From assembly GCA_017429505.1 (NCBI GenBank), contig JAFROW010000011.1:140636-204635 (forward strand): a DNA stretch of 64,000 nucleotides, read 5' to 3'. Numbering within the stretch: position 1 is the first letter of the stretch; each line of letters starts with the position of its first letter. The translations under genes were made by a program, and so were the position numbers. Source of the DNA: Clostridia bacterium (GTDB taxonomy: Bacteria; Bacillota; Clostridia; TANB77; CAG-508). Shown in pieces: positions 17,926-25,829 of the stretch. The notes under the pieces were generated by a model. That model was given only the letters and a program-made list of their open reading frames with translations. It ran no database searches and was not told where the DNA came from.

Positions 17926-18067
17926 TACTGCTATAATTAACTATGTTATTAATGACAAGAATATTTTAGAACTATGAAAGGTAAACATAATATTATGATT
18001 TTAGATTTTTTTGAAAAAAGTATAGACATTTTTAGAATTATATGATAATATTAATATTGTCATATTT

Positions 18068-18150
18068 GCTGATGTGGCGAAATTGGTATACGCACAGCAC
18101 TCAAAATGCTGCGAGAAATCATGTGGGTTCGAGTCCCACCATCAGCACCA
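18068..18150 (+). tRNA. tRNA-Leu (anticodon CAA)
   Basis: 83-nt class II tRNA: acceptor GCTGATG/CATCAGC, D arm GCG...CGC, anticodon loop CTCAAAA (CAA), a variable arm (CGAGAAATCAT) and a T arm GTGGG-TTCGAGT-CCCAC, ending in an encoded CCA. The last 11 bases are the prophage attachment core. Its natural terminator now lies at 59719, beyond the prophage. Confidence 0.96.
18140..18150 (+). repeat. attL core (11-bp direct repeat)
   Basis: CATCAGCACCA at the tRNA 3' end recurs exactly at 59700-59710. Flanking bases differ on both sides, so the core identity is 11 bp. The integrase gene is adjacent. Confidence 0.85.
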
Positions 18151-18273
18151 AAAATAGAGGTATTTTGTTTATATCTCTATTTTATTTTAAATAACTTTAA
18201 ACCCTATTTTTCAATACTTTTAGCCATTATTTTAATTTTATTTATATTTAAGATGTATTTTAAAAAATTTTTC

Positions 18274-18295
18274 TACTGCTCCCTTTACTGCACCC
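18274..18295. promoter_or_regulatory. Integrase arm-site candidates, left end
   Basis: Two direct copies of TACTGCWCCC (18274-18283 and 18286-18295), 12 bp apart. Two more copies in the same orientation lie at the right end (59636-59645 and 59647-59656). This fits arm-type integrase binding sites. Confidence 0.6.
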
Positions 18296-18310
18296 CTATT
18301 CTAAAAGTAT

Positions 18311-19450
18311 TTATAATCCAATATTTTGCATATACTGTTCTAATTTTTCGTTTTCGTCTAGTTTAAATTTATCAAAAACAGATGCATAAGTATCTAATGT
18401 AGTTGCTATTTTTGAATGACCTAGAATAGATTGTAAAACTTTAGCAGACATTCCTGCTTCAATACATCTAGTTGCAAAAGTATGTCTAAACATATGATTA
18501 TGTAATTTCGGTGCGATATGTTGAACTTCATTTATTCTATGTAAATAAGAGTTTATAGCTCCAGGATTTATTAATCCGTTATCATAGAATATAAGATTAT
18601 AGATATTTGGTATTTTTGCCTTATTTTTAATCCTCGTTGCAATGGTAAGGGCTTGCGATGATAATATTATTGTTCTTTTTCCTTTTTGGGTTTTAGGTTG
18701 TTTCCCTAAAATCACACGATCGTTTTCATCTCTAGTCAGAGTTCTTTGTATAGTTAAAGTTTTTTCTTTTAGATTTATATTATCATAAGTTAAAGCAAGA
18801 CATTCGCCAACTCTAATTCCAGTATAAAGCATAAGTAAAATAGCATCGTTATATTCGTGTTCTGTAGAATTTAAGTACTTTATAAGAGCTTTTTCTTCAT
18901 CTACAGTTAAGGCTTCTACAGGAATAACTTCTTTTTTGGATTTAGGTTTTGAAATCAAATCCATTATATTATATTGTAGTATTCTATCCATTACAGCAAT
19001 TTGAAATCCTTTTTTTAATAATCTAAAGTCTTTATCAATAGTGCTTTGAGAATATTCTGAAAAGTTAGGTAAATCATCTCTTATTTCAATTGTAGTAATT
19101 TTTTGAATAGGTTTATTTAAGAATTGACAACATTTTTTTAGATGAGTTAAAGAGTCTTTATTTCTTAAATAACTTCTATCTGAAGTTACTCCAGTATTAT
19201 GTTTGTATTCAATATGCTTTGTTATTACTTCTTCTAGAGTAATCTCATCTTTATCTACATAAGTGTTTTTGTTTACACTATTCTTTATTTCTGTAACTCT
19301 AGCTTTAAAGTCTGATACTTTTTCATTCTGCTTTTGCTTTATTTTGTTTCTTTTCCCATTATAATGATAAGCATAAATATATCTTCCTGTTTTCGAGTCT
19401 TTGTATAAACTTCCTTCGCCATTTCCTACTGTTCTTGTTTTACCCATCAT
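18311..19450 (-). CDS. int: Phage tyrosine integrase
   Basis: 379-aa site-specific recombinase. An N-terminal arm-binding segment (to about residue 60) and a SAM-like core-binding domain precede the catalytic domain with R (TGIRVGECLAL), HxxR (HNHMFRHTFATR), H (GHSKI) and the nucleophile Tyr (TTLDTYASVF). A GGAGG ribosome site precedes ATGATG. It reads toward attL, whose arm sites lie just past its stop. No excisionase is certain; the 22290 gene is a candidate. Confidence 0.95.
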   Translation of the reverse strand: MMGKTRTVGNGEGSLYKDSKTGRYIYAYHYNGKRNKIKQKQNEKVSDFKARVTEIKNSVNKNTYVDKDEITLEEVITKHIEYKHNTGVTSDRSYLRNKDSLTHLKKCCQFLNKPIQKITTIEIRDDLPNFSEYSQSTIDKDFRLLKKGFQIAVMDRILQYNIMDLISKPKSKKEVIPVEALTVDEEKALIKYLNSTEHEYNDAILLMLYTGIRVGECLALTYDNINLKEKTLTIQRTLTRDENDRVILGKQPKTQKGKRTIILSSQALTIATRIKNKAKIPNIYNLIFYDNGLINPGAINSYLHRINEVQHIAPKLHNHMFRHTFATRCIEAGMSAKVLQSILGHSKIATTLDTYASVFDKFKLDENEKLEQYMQNIGL

Positions 19451-19483
19451 AAAACCTCCGTTCGTTTACTACATTAAAAATTA

Positions 19484-19501
19484 AATGCTCATTAGAGCAT
19501 T
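19484..19501 (-). promoter_or_regulatory. Hairpin in the integrase leader
   Basis: A perfect 7-bp stem AATGCTC/GAGCATT with a 4-nt loop lies about 35 bp upstream of the integrase start. It could be an operator or an mRNA element. Confidence 0.4.
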
Positions 19502-19592
19502 GTATCTTTTGTATATATATTTTCATATAAGATTTTAGCCTTTTCGTAAAATTTTATATCAAAACATAAAAATATGTGGTATAATCCAATAT

Positions 19593-19636
19593 AAGAAAAT
19601 GTACGTTAGGTAAGAGTGGGTACATTTTCTTTTTTA
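19593..19636. terminator. Intrinsic terminator after the Ltp-like gene
   Basis: A perfect 12-bp stem (19593-19604 with 19620-19631). T-rich sequence ends it on both strands, and it overlaps the stop of the leftward gene at 19634. Confidence 0.75.
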
Positions 19637-20623
19637 ATAACCAACTTCAGTTAAAGCATACTCAATTTCATCTGCTTCAAAATCTTCAAATTCTAATTGA
19701 TTATATAAAGAATCTCTTGAAAATGACGAACTATTCAAATAAGATTTAGCACATTCAACTGCTTCTTCATACCAATTAGCATTACAATTATTAATAGCAT
19801 ACTCTATTTCATTGTCTTCAAATTTTTCAAATTCTAGTTGTTTTATTAATCCTTTTTTTGAAAATGAAAGACTATCTAGATAACTTTTGGCTGATTTTAA
19901 TGCTTGTTTTTTCCAATCAGCATCACAGTTATTAATTGCATAATCTATTTCACTATCAGTATATCCTTCAAATTCTAATTGTCCTTTTAATCCTTTTTTT
20001 GAAAAAGCTAAAAAATCTAAATAACTATTTGCAGACTTTAGAGCATTAGCTTGTCCAACAGTAATGGAATTTGCATTATTAACAACACTTATTTTACATT
20101 TGTATTTTGTTGAACCTATTTTTGCAGTTATTGTTGCAGTACCTGCTTTTTTAGCTGTTACTTTCCCTTTTTTGTTTACTGTGGCAACATCTTTGTTACT
20201 AGATGACCATTTTATTTGTTGACTTGTCCCACTTATTTTTAAAGTATAAGTATTATTTATGTATAGAGTTTTTCTAGTTTTATTAATTTTAGGTGTTTCT
20301 ACTTTTATTTTGCATTTATACTTCTTACTTCCAACTTTAGCGGTTATAGTAACAGTTCCTTTTTTCTTTGCAGTAACTTTGCCTTTTGAGTTTATTGTAG
20401 CTATTTTTTTATTGCTAGAACTCCATTTTACACTTTTTTTTGTTCCTTTTATTTTTAATGTGTATTTTTCGCCTTTATTCATAATGTATTTTGTTTTTGA
20501 TATTTTAATGCTAGAAGCTTGAACAACACTTGTCATAGGTAACTCAGGTGTTATTGCTTGAAGTACTGTCACTAATGATAAAGCTACAATTAATGATAAT
20601 ATCAACTTTTTAAACGTCCTCAT
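19634..20623 (-). CDS. Secreted Ig-like and Ltp-repeat protein, putative superinfection exclusion
   Basis: 329 aa. A signal peptide (basic MRTFKK, hydrophobic core, likely cleavage near VVQAS) is followed by two BIG2 Ig-like domains (about 45-115 and 115-185, each with KWSSSNK and ending TITAK.GS.KYKCKI). Three Ltp-type repeats follow (about 195-240, 243-288 and 290-329; pattern A..YL....FS...L..QLEFE....EI.YA). Ltp of Streptococcus phage TP-J34 is a surface lipoprotein that blocks DNA injection by other phages. Here there is no lipobox cysteine, so attachment must differ. The gene sits beside the repressor, the usual place for lysogeny-expressed genes. Confidence 0.8.
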   Translation of the reverse strand: MRTFKKLILSLIVALSLVTVLQAITPELPMTSVVQASSIKISKTKYIMNKGEKYTLKIKGTKKSVKWSSSNKKIATINSKGKVTAKKKGTVTITAKVGSKKYKCKIKVETPKINKTRKTLYINNTYTLKISGTSQQIKWSSSNKDVATVNKKGKVTAKKAGTATITAKIGSTKYKCKISVVNNANSITVGQANALKSANSYLDFLAFSKKGLKGQLEFEGYTDSEIDYAINNCDADWKKQALKSAKSYLDSLSFSKKGLIKQLEFEKFEDNEIEYAINNCNANWYEEAVECAKSYLNSSSFSRDSLYNQLEFEDFEADEIEYALTEVGY

Positions 20624-20695
20624 TTATTTTCACCTCCTTTACTATATATATTATTTTAAAGTAAGCTATTTTCTAGCTTAATATTAATAACAGAT

Positions 20696-21325
20696 TTATT
20701 TTTTTCTCCTTAGTTCTACAACTTTTCCTATTACTCTTATAGGAAGTTTTTCTATTTGTTCATTAGTATATACTATAGGTTGAAATTCAGGATTAAGAGG
20801 TTGTAAGATTATACCATTTTCATTTTTGAAAACTCTTTTAAATGTTCCGTCATTACCATTTACCATAACAACAGCGTCTGAACCACTTTCAACATCTTCA
20901 ACTTTTTCCAATATGATAGTGTCATTATCTAGATAGTCAGGATACATGGAGTTTCCTTTTATTCTCAAACCAAAGTATTGCTTTCCACCTTTAAGCATAC
21001 TAGCATCTATTTCTTCTGTATCTATAATATCTTCTATCATTTCCATAGGTATTCCAGCAGGAATAGTTCCATAGACTAATACTACAGCAGGGTTAGATGT
21101 ATATAAATGTTTATCTTCTATTAGATCTGACTTTTTTATTCCAAAATAATTCGCTAATAATTCAATTTTATCAATTCTAGGATATACTTTGCCTTTATAC
21201 CATTCTGCAAAAGTAGTATATGGAATATCTAAATCAGAACATATATCAATACGAGTTTTATCTTTCAAATTCATATAAAATTTTAAATTCTTTACAAAGA
21301 TTTCTATATTTCCTAAGTCACTCAT
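20696..21325 (-). CDS. CI-like repressor with S24 peptidase domain
   Basis: 209 aa. An N-terminal HTH (about 18-65, IPYTTFAEWYKGKVYPRIDKI) and a C-terminal LexA/CI-type S24 domain with an Ala-Gly cleavage site (GTIPAGIP), the catalytic Ser in GNSMYPDY and the Lys in GTFKRVF. It should keep lysogeny by binding the TTACG-N7-CGTAA operators at 21352-21690 and be inactivated by RecA-stimulated self-cleavage. It is divergent from the Cro-like gene. Confidence 0.92.
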   Translation of the reverse strand: MSDLGNIEIFVKNLKFYMNLKDKTRIDICSDLDIPYTTFAEWYKGKVYPRIDKIELLANYFGIKKSDLIEDKHLYTSNPAVVLVYGTIPAGIPMEMIEDIIDTEEIDASMLKGGKQYFGLRIKGNSMYPDYLDNDTIILEKVEDVESGSDAVVMVNGNDGTFKRVFKNENGIILQPLNPEFQPIVYTNEQIEKLPIRVIGKVVELRRKK

Positions 21326-21351
21326 TTTAAAAATCCTCCTACAAGCATATT

Positions 21352-21465
21352 TTACGCCATTTTCGTAAAAAAGTCAATAAAAAAATAAAAAAATTACGAT
21401 TTTTTTAAAAAAAAGTATTGACATTACGAAAATATCGTGATAATATAATTACGAAAATATCGTAA
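21352..21465. promoter_or_regulatory. Lysis-lysogeny operator cluster
   Basis: Palindromic sites of form TTACG-N7-CGTAA: 21352-21368 (TTACGCCATTTTCGTAA), 21424-21440 (right half CGTGA, one mismatch) and 21449-21465 (perfect AT-rich core), plus a lone half-site at 21394-21398. TTGACA (21418-21423) with a -10 near 21441-21446 forms the rightward early promoter, overlapped by the second and third sites. The first site lies near the repressor start. Confidence 0.85.
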
Positions 21466-21479
21466 AAGGAGGTGCGAGA

Positions 21480-21671
21480 ATGGCGATGACTTTGAAAGCA
21501 ATAAGAGTAAATAAAGGATTATCACAAGAAGAAGCAGCAAAGCTTATTGGAGTGGGTAGCGATACTTTGAGTAACTATGAAAGAGGAATAACATATCCAG
21601 ATATTCCAGTGCTAAAAAAGATAGAAGAAGTATATGAAGTAAAATATGATGACATTAATTTTTTACTTTAA
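21480..21671 (+). CDS. Cro-like HTH regulator
   Basis: 63-aa XRE-type protein: KGLSQEEAAKLIGVGSDTLSNYERGITYPDIPVLKKI is a full helix-turn-helix domain. AAAGGAGGTG lies 6 nt before the ATG. It is the first rightward gene and faces the CI-like repressor, so it probably competes for the same operators. Confidence 0.9.
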   Translation: MAMTLKAIRVNKGLSQEEAAKLIGVGSDTLSNYERGITYPDIPVLKKIEEVYEVKYDDINFLL

Positions 21672-21673
21672 AA

Positions 21674-21690
21674 TTACGAAAAAATCGTAA
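21674..21690. promoter_or_regulatory. Additional repressor operator after the cro-like gene
   Basis: TTACG-AAAAAAT-CGTAA, the same palindrome as the early operators, starts 3 bp after the cro-like stop. It could block elongation or DNA-loop with the upstream sites. Confidence 0.75.
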
Positions 21691-21713
21691 AAACAAATTT
21701 AAAGGAGGAAGAG

Positions 21714-21908
21714 ATGAAAGGAATATCTATTTTTAGAATTATTTTAGCAATAGTTATTTTTACAATAGTTGATACTTTCGTTTTAATATATTGGCACAAA
21801 AAAATAGATTCCGAAACAACATGGATATACGGAATCTATGTAATGATACAAACTATTCTTTGTCTATCTCTTGTGATAGGACTCGAATGTAGTTATTCAA
21901 TTCATTGA
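21714..21908 (+). CDS. Small membrane protein, two spans
   Basis: 64 aa, AAAGGAGGAAGAG before the ATG. Two hydrophobic helices (about 6-25 and 38-57) are joined by HKKIDSETTW. No family recognised. Its 3' end overlaps the opposite-strand gene 21853-22215 by 56 bp. Confidence 0.65.
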   Translation: MKGISIFRIILAIVIFTIVDTFVLIYWHKKIDSETTWIYGIYVMIQTILCLSLVIGLECSYSIH

Positions 21909-22215
21909 AAAAATCTTCATGATTTTCGTTTCGAAGGTCTATTAAAGAAGAAAGACCATCTGGAACATTATTAAAGAAAATATATAAACAATTTATAGAG
22001 TCATAAAATTTATCTAACAGACCAAGAGAACTAGAATTGTATAGAGAACTAGAAGCTTTAATAAAATTTTCTAAAGCATTACGTTTAGAAAGTTCATAAA
22101 TTTCGATTTTCTTTAATTTTAACTGATGTTTATTGTTTTCTTTATTGACTAGCCAAGGAGAAACTACAGAAGAAATCAAGAGTATAACAGCTACAACATA
22201 AGAATACCATTCCAA
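21853..22215 (-). CDS. Leftward membrane-anchored phage protein
   Basis: 120 aa: one N-terminal transmembrane helix (WYSYVVAVILLISSVVSPWLV), then a charged helical domain. TTG at 22215 is chosen because GGAGGTG sits 6 nt upstream; an in-frame TTG five codons earlier would include the ribosome site. It runs against the early genes, so it may be expressed in lysogeny, possibly for immunity or exclusion. Function unknown. Confidence 0.65.
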   Translation of the reverse strand: MEWYSYVVAVILLISSVVSPWLVNKENNKHQLKLKKIEIYELSKRNALENFIKASSSLYNSSSLGLLDKFYDSINCLYIFFNNVPDGLSSLIDLRNENHEDFFNELNNYIRVLSQEIDKE

Positions 22216-22289
22216 TATAATCACCTCCAATTGAGATGATTATAGCAAGAATTTTACAGAAAATCAACAAAGAAAGGAGAGTGAGAAAG

Positions 22290-22553
22290 ATGGAAGAGCT
22301 AATAAAGAAACTCATTGAAGAAACAGAAAAAACAAATAAATTACTTCAATGGGGATATAAAGGAAAAGATCCAGATGAGTTATTAACAATAGAACAAGTA
22401 TCAGAAGAATTTAAAATAGGACCTAATAAAACAAGAGAGATGTTCAATGACAAAGCATTACCAGTACAGACATACACAAAGCCATTTAAAGTAAAAAGAA
22501 TGGCAGTAGTAAATTATATGGATACAAGACATGATTATTTAAAAGGAGGATAA
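22290..22553 (+). CDS. HTH DNA-binding protein, excisionase-like
   Basis: 87 aa. A short N-terminal coiled segment is followed by ELLTIEQVSEEFKIGPNKTREMFNDKALPVQTY, an excisionase/MerR-like winged helix. AAAGGAG lies 10 nt before the ATG at 22290. It could be the Xis for the integrase, but it is not next to int. Next genes follow closely. Confidence 0.7.
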   Translation: MEELIKKLIEETEKTNKLLQWGYKGKDPDELLTIEQVSEEFKIGPNKTREMFNDKALPVQTYTKPFKVKRMAVVNYMDTRHDYLKGG

Positions 22554-22557
22554 AAAA

Positions 22558-22698
22558 ATGAAAAAGTACAGATTTAATGAGGACAAGTTCTTAAGAAATG
22601 TAACAATATTAGGAAATGTTGTTACAGTAGGAATATTAGTTTATAAAGTTGCAACATGTGGTATAGCCTGGATAAGCACAATAGGATATTTTGGATAG
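22558..22698 (+). CDS. Small phage membrane protein
   Basis: 46 aa with one hydrophobic stretch (VTILGNVVTVGILVYKV). AAAGGAGG lies 7 nt before the ATG. It starts 4 bp after the HTH gene stop. Function unknown. Confidence 0.55.
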   Translation: MKKYRFNEDKFLRNVTILGNVVTVGILVYKVATCGIAWISTIGYFG

Positions 22699-22714
22699 AA
22701 AGGAGGAAAAGAAT

Positions 22715-23008
22715 ATGTTTTTAACAACAGTAATAAGACAAGGAGAAGAAAATTGGAATCAACATAATGAAATTAAGCAATTGAATGAAGATAAAAAAAT
22801 GCTTCAAGAAGAACTTAATTATAGAATTATTAAGGGCAACAGGTACGAAAGAGTTTTATATGATGTATTAAAATGCTTTGATAGTATTTCAGAAGTTACA
22901 AAATGGAAAAACGAAGAAAGCTTCAAGACAATGACAATAAACTCTTTAATGTATGAAGCAAGAAAAATGATTAAAAAAGAATTAGACAACGCTACCAACA
23001 TTGACTAA
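22715..23008 (+). CDS. Phage hypothetical protein
   Basis: 97 aa, charged and largely helical (EIKQLNEDKKMLQEELNY predicts a coiled coil). AAAGGAGG precedes the ATG at 22715. No family recognised. Confidence 0.6.
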   Translation: MFLTTVIRQGEENWNQHNEIKQLNEDKKMLQEELNYRIIKGNRYERVLYDVLKCFDSISEVTKWKNEESFKTMTINSLMYEARKMIKKELDNATNID

Positions 23009-23015
23009 TTCAAAA

Positions 23016-23047
23016 GATATACTTAAAACCTCTGTTTTTAGTATATC
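23016..23047 (+). other. Intercistronic hairpin
   Basis: GATATACT pairs with AGTATATC, with an inner AAAA/TTTT stem and a 6-nt loop. No T tail follows, so it probably shapes the early mRNA and does not terminate it. Confidence 0.5.
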
Positions 23048-23077
23048 ACAAAAAGTATTTGAAATCAAGGAGTTATT

Positions 23078-23269
23078 ATGAATTTTTTAGAAATCGAAAT
23101 ATTACAAGATGGAATTGACCATTTATCAAAAGCAATAGATTGTTTCGCAGATAGCGATTTAGTAAGCCAAGAAGAGTTTGATAAGTTAGAAAAATTTATA
23201 GATGAATTAGAAAATAGGAAGATGAATGCTGAAATAGAATTAAAAAGTTATAAATTGGAGGTAATTTAA
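23078..23269 (+). CDS. Phage hypothetical protein
   Basis: 63 aa, acidic and helical, in the early operon. Its stop overlaps the ATG of the DUF1351 gene by one base, implying coupling. Function unknown. Confidence 0.6.
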   Translation: MNFLEIEILQDGIDHLSKAIDCFADSDLVSQEEFDKLEKFIDELENRKMNAEIELKSYKLEVI

Positions 23270-24102
23270 TGGAGAATCAAGAATTAATGGTAGTTAAACA
23301 ATTACCAATTATAGAAGAAAGATTTAAACAATTAAGCGAGAAAGTAGATGAGAAAGTTAAGAATGCTGAAGCATTAGTTTGTACAGAAGAAAATGTAAAG
23401 GTAGTAAAGCAAGTAAGAGCAGATTTAAATAAAGAATATAGAGATGTAGAAACACAAAGGAAAAAGATTAAAGAACAAGTACTAGCGCCATATATGCAGT
23501 TTGAAGAAGTTTATAAGCAATATATAGCAGATAAATATAAAAATGCAGATTTAATATTAGGTGGAAAAGTAAAAGTTATTGAGGACGATTTGAAAGCAAA
23601 AAAAGAGCAAGAAATAAAGGATTATTTTGAAGAATTAAAAACAGCAAATAATATAGATTTTGTTACATACGAACAAGCAAAAATAAATGTAACCTTAACG
23701 GCAAGTAAAAAGAGTTTAAGAGAGCAGGTAGAGAATTTTATAAATAAAATATTAGATGACTTAAAGTTAATTGAAACACAAGAACATAAAGCAGAAATAT
23801 TGGTGGAATATAAGCAAAGTTTGAATGCAAGCAATGCAATAACAACAGTGTTAAACAGAGTTGAAGCAATTAAAAATGAAGAAAAGAAACAAGAAGAAAA
23901 AGTAGTACATATTGAAATGAACGAAAATCACGAAATTACTAAAGAAAGTTACGAACAATTAGAGGAAGTATTTACACCAAAGCAGGAAAAATTATACACA
24001 ATACCATTTAAAGCAACAGGTACATCAGTTCAATTAAAAATGTTAAAAGATTTTATGGAAAGAGAGGGTATTAGATATGAGTCAGTTACAAGTAATAAAT
24101 AA
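23269..24102 (+). CDS. DUF1351 family phage protein
   Basis: 277 aa, strongly helical and charged, with VRADLNKEYRDVETQRKKIK near residue 50, typical of DUF1351. These proteins usually sit beside RecT or other single-strand annealing proteins. No exonuclease motif is visible. GGAGG precedes the ATG. It overlaps recT by 26 bp. Confidence 0.8.
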   Translation: MENQELMVVKQLPIIEERFKQLSEKVDEKVKNAEALVCTEENVKVVKQVRADLNKEYRDVETQRKKIKEQVLAPYMQFEEVYKQYIADKYKNADLILGGKVKVIEDDLKAKKEQEIKDYFEELKTANNIDFVTYEQAKINVTLTASKKSLREQVENFINKILDDLKLIETQEHKAEILVEYKQSLNASNAITTVLNRVEAIKNEEKKQEEKVVHIEMNENHEITKESYEQLEEVFTPKQEKLYTIPFKATGTSVQLKMLKDFMEREGIRYESVTSNK

Positions 24103-24919
24103 ACCAAAATTTAGTGTTGCAATACAAAGCGACACATATAAGAATTTAATTAATAGAACTTTAGGAGATAAAGATAGAGCGACAAGATTTATAGCAAGTA
24201 TATCAAGTGCAGTAGCAACAAATAAGGCATTACAGGAATGTGATGCAGGTTCAATATTAAGTGGTGCATTACTAGGAGAAAGTTTAAATTTAAGTCCTAG
24301 CCCACAATTAGGTCAATATTATTTAGTACCATTTAATGATAGCAAAAAAGGCTATAAAGTAGCACAATTTCAATTAGGGTATAAAGGGTATATTCAATTA
24401 GCAATTAGAAGTGGACAATATAAAAAACTAAATGTGTTAGCGATAAAAAAAGGAGAGCTAATAAAATATGATCCATTAAATGAAGAAATTGAAGTCAATC
24501 TTATAGAAGATGAAGAGGAAAGAGAGAATACTGAAACTATTGGATATTATGCAATGTTTGAATATTCAAACGGATTTAGAAAAACTTTATATTGGACAAA
24601 GAAGCATATGGAAGCTCATGCTGAAAAATATTCAATGGGATATAAAGCACATAAAGGTTATACATTTTGGGAAAAAGATTTTGACGGAATGGCATATAAA
24701 ACAATGTTAAGACAATTGATTTCAAAATGGGGAATTATGAGCATTGATATGCAGAAAGCGATGGAGCAAGATATGTCAGCAATAAATACAGATGGTACAT
24801 TTGAATATGTTGATAATCAAGAAATCGAGGAACCTGTACTTGGAGAACAAGAAGATAATCCGTTCAATGTACTAGATGATCCAAATGGAGGAGAGCCATT
24901 GCCTGATGTATTAAAGTAG
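24077..24919 (+). CDS. recT: RecT-family single-strand annealing protein
   Basis: 280 aa. Family signatures include FIASISSAVATNKALQECDAGSILSGALLGESLNLSPSPQLGQYYLVPF, GYKGYIQLAIRSGQYK and the C-terminal YTFWEKDFDGMAYKTMLRQLISKWGI region. It promotes annealing and strand exchange in phage recombination and repair. No RecE or YqaJ nuclease is visible nearby. Confidence 0.92.
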   Translation: MSQLQVINKPKFSVAIQSDTYKNLINRTLGDKDRATRFIASISSAVATNKALQECDAGSILSGALLGESLNLSPSPQLGQYYLVPFNDSKKGYKVAQFQLGYKGYIQLAIRSGQYKKLNVLAIKKGELIKYDPLNEEIEVNLIEDEEERENTETIGYYAMFEYSNGFRKTLYWTKKHMEAHAEKYSMGYKAHKGYTFWEKDFDGMAYKTMLRQLISKWGIMSIDMQKAMEQDMSAINTDGTFEYVDNQEIEEPVLGEQEDNPFNVLDDPNGGEPLPDVLK

Positions 24920-24928
24920 GAGGGTACT

Positions 24929-25393
24929 ATGGAATTTGAAAAATTATATATGTTTAATCCCTTTGTAATAGCAAGTGCAGATAATCAGAAAATAGCTGAT
25001 ACATATAGCAAATTACAAAGCGAAATAGTGCAAGATGCAGATACATGTTTTTTAATATCAAGAAATATAGAGCTATATGCAAATATGAATTATTTAATAG
25101 GAGAAATGATAGCAAGAATACAAAGAGAATATGACTTACTAAAAACAGAAATATCAATCAATGAGAACAAAGAAGTATATACACAAAGAAAATTATGGCA
25201 AGAAACTAAAAAAGAGAAAGCACCAGCTATGAGTTACTTTGAAGCTATTGCAAAAGAGACCGTAAAAGAAGATAGTAAGAAACTAGCAAATTTAGGAGCA
25301 AGGCTATTTAGATTTAAAAAGGCATACGAGAGTATAGACAGCAAACAAAACGCCTTAAAAAAGAAAATAGAGGCGATTAGATATGAAATTTAA
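24929..25393 (+). CDS. Phage hypothetical, helical
   Basis: 154 aa of mostly charged helices, ending with a predicted coiled coil. GGAGGG precedes the ATG. It overlaps the next gene by 11 bp. In the recombination module; function unknown. Confidence 0.6.
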   Translation: MEFEKLYMFNPFVIASADNQKIADTYSKLQSEIVQDADTCFLISRNIELYANMNYLIGEMIARIQREYDLLKTEISINENKEVYTQRKLWQETKKEKAPAMSYFEAIAKETVKEDSKKLANLGARLFRFKKAYESIDSKQNALKKKIEAIRYEI

Positions 25394-25805
25394 TGTAGTA
25401 ACTGATTTAAGAAACAGTTTTAATCCATATCCTAAACCAAAAGATATGAAAAAAAGTTCAAAAGAAACAGAACAGATAATAATAAAACAAATAAAACAAA
25501 AAAGCAATAAACTTGCAAAGAAAGAACGAAATAGATTTAGCATATTGCAAAAAAATGACACAAAATGTTTTCTATGCAATAAAGAACAAAAGAAATTGGA
25601 CAAACATGAAGCTTTTGGCGGTTCAAATAGACAAAAGAGTATGAAATTTGGATTAATATATTATCTTTGCAGAAGATGCCATAACAGAGCAGATGTAGAT
25701 ATAGTAATTAGAAAATATTTACATGATTTTGCAAAAAAGAAGTTTATAAAAAAATATAGTAAAGAAAAATTTTTAGATGAATTTAAAAATAATTATGAAG
25801 AGTAG
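25383..25805 (+). CDS. HNH-like zinc-binding phage protein
   Basis: 140 aa. A basic N-terminus is followed by CFLCNKEQKKLDKHEAFGG and LCRRCHNRAD: two CxxC pairs and a histidine, the layout of phage HNH/NinG-like nucleases. Probably acts in recombination or replication. The exact family is uncertain. Confidence 0.7.
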   Translation: MKFNVVTDLRNSFNPYPKPKDMKKSSKETEQIIIKQIKQKSNKLAKKERNRFSILQKNDTKCFLCNKEQKKLDKHEAFGGSNRQKSMKFGLIYYLCRRCHNRADVDIVIRKYLHDFAKKKFIKKYSKEKFLDEFKNNYEE

Positions 25806-25829
25806 AAAAGCACGAAAGGAGAAAACTCA

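Noticed and set aside
22236-22553. Longer start at 22236 for the HTH gene
   Set aside because: The ATG at 22290 has AAAGGAG at good distance; the upstream start has none and runs into the divergent gene's leader.
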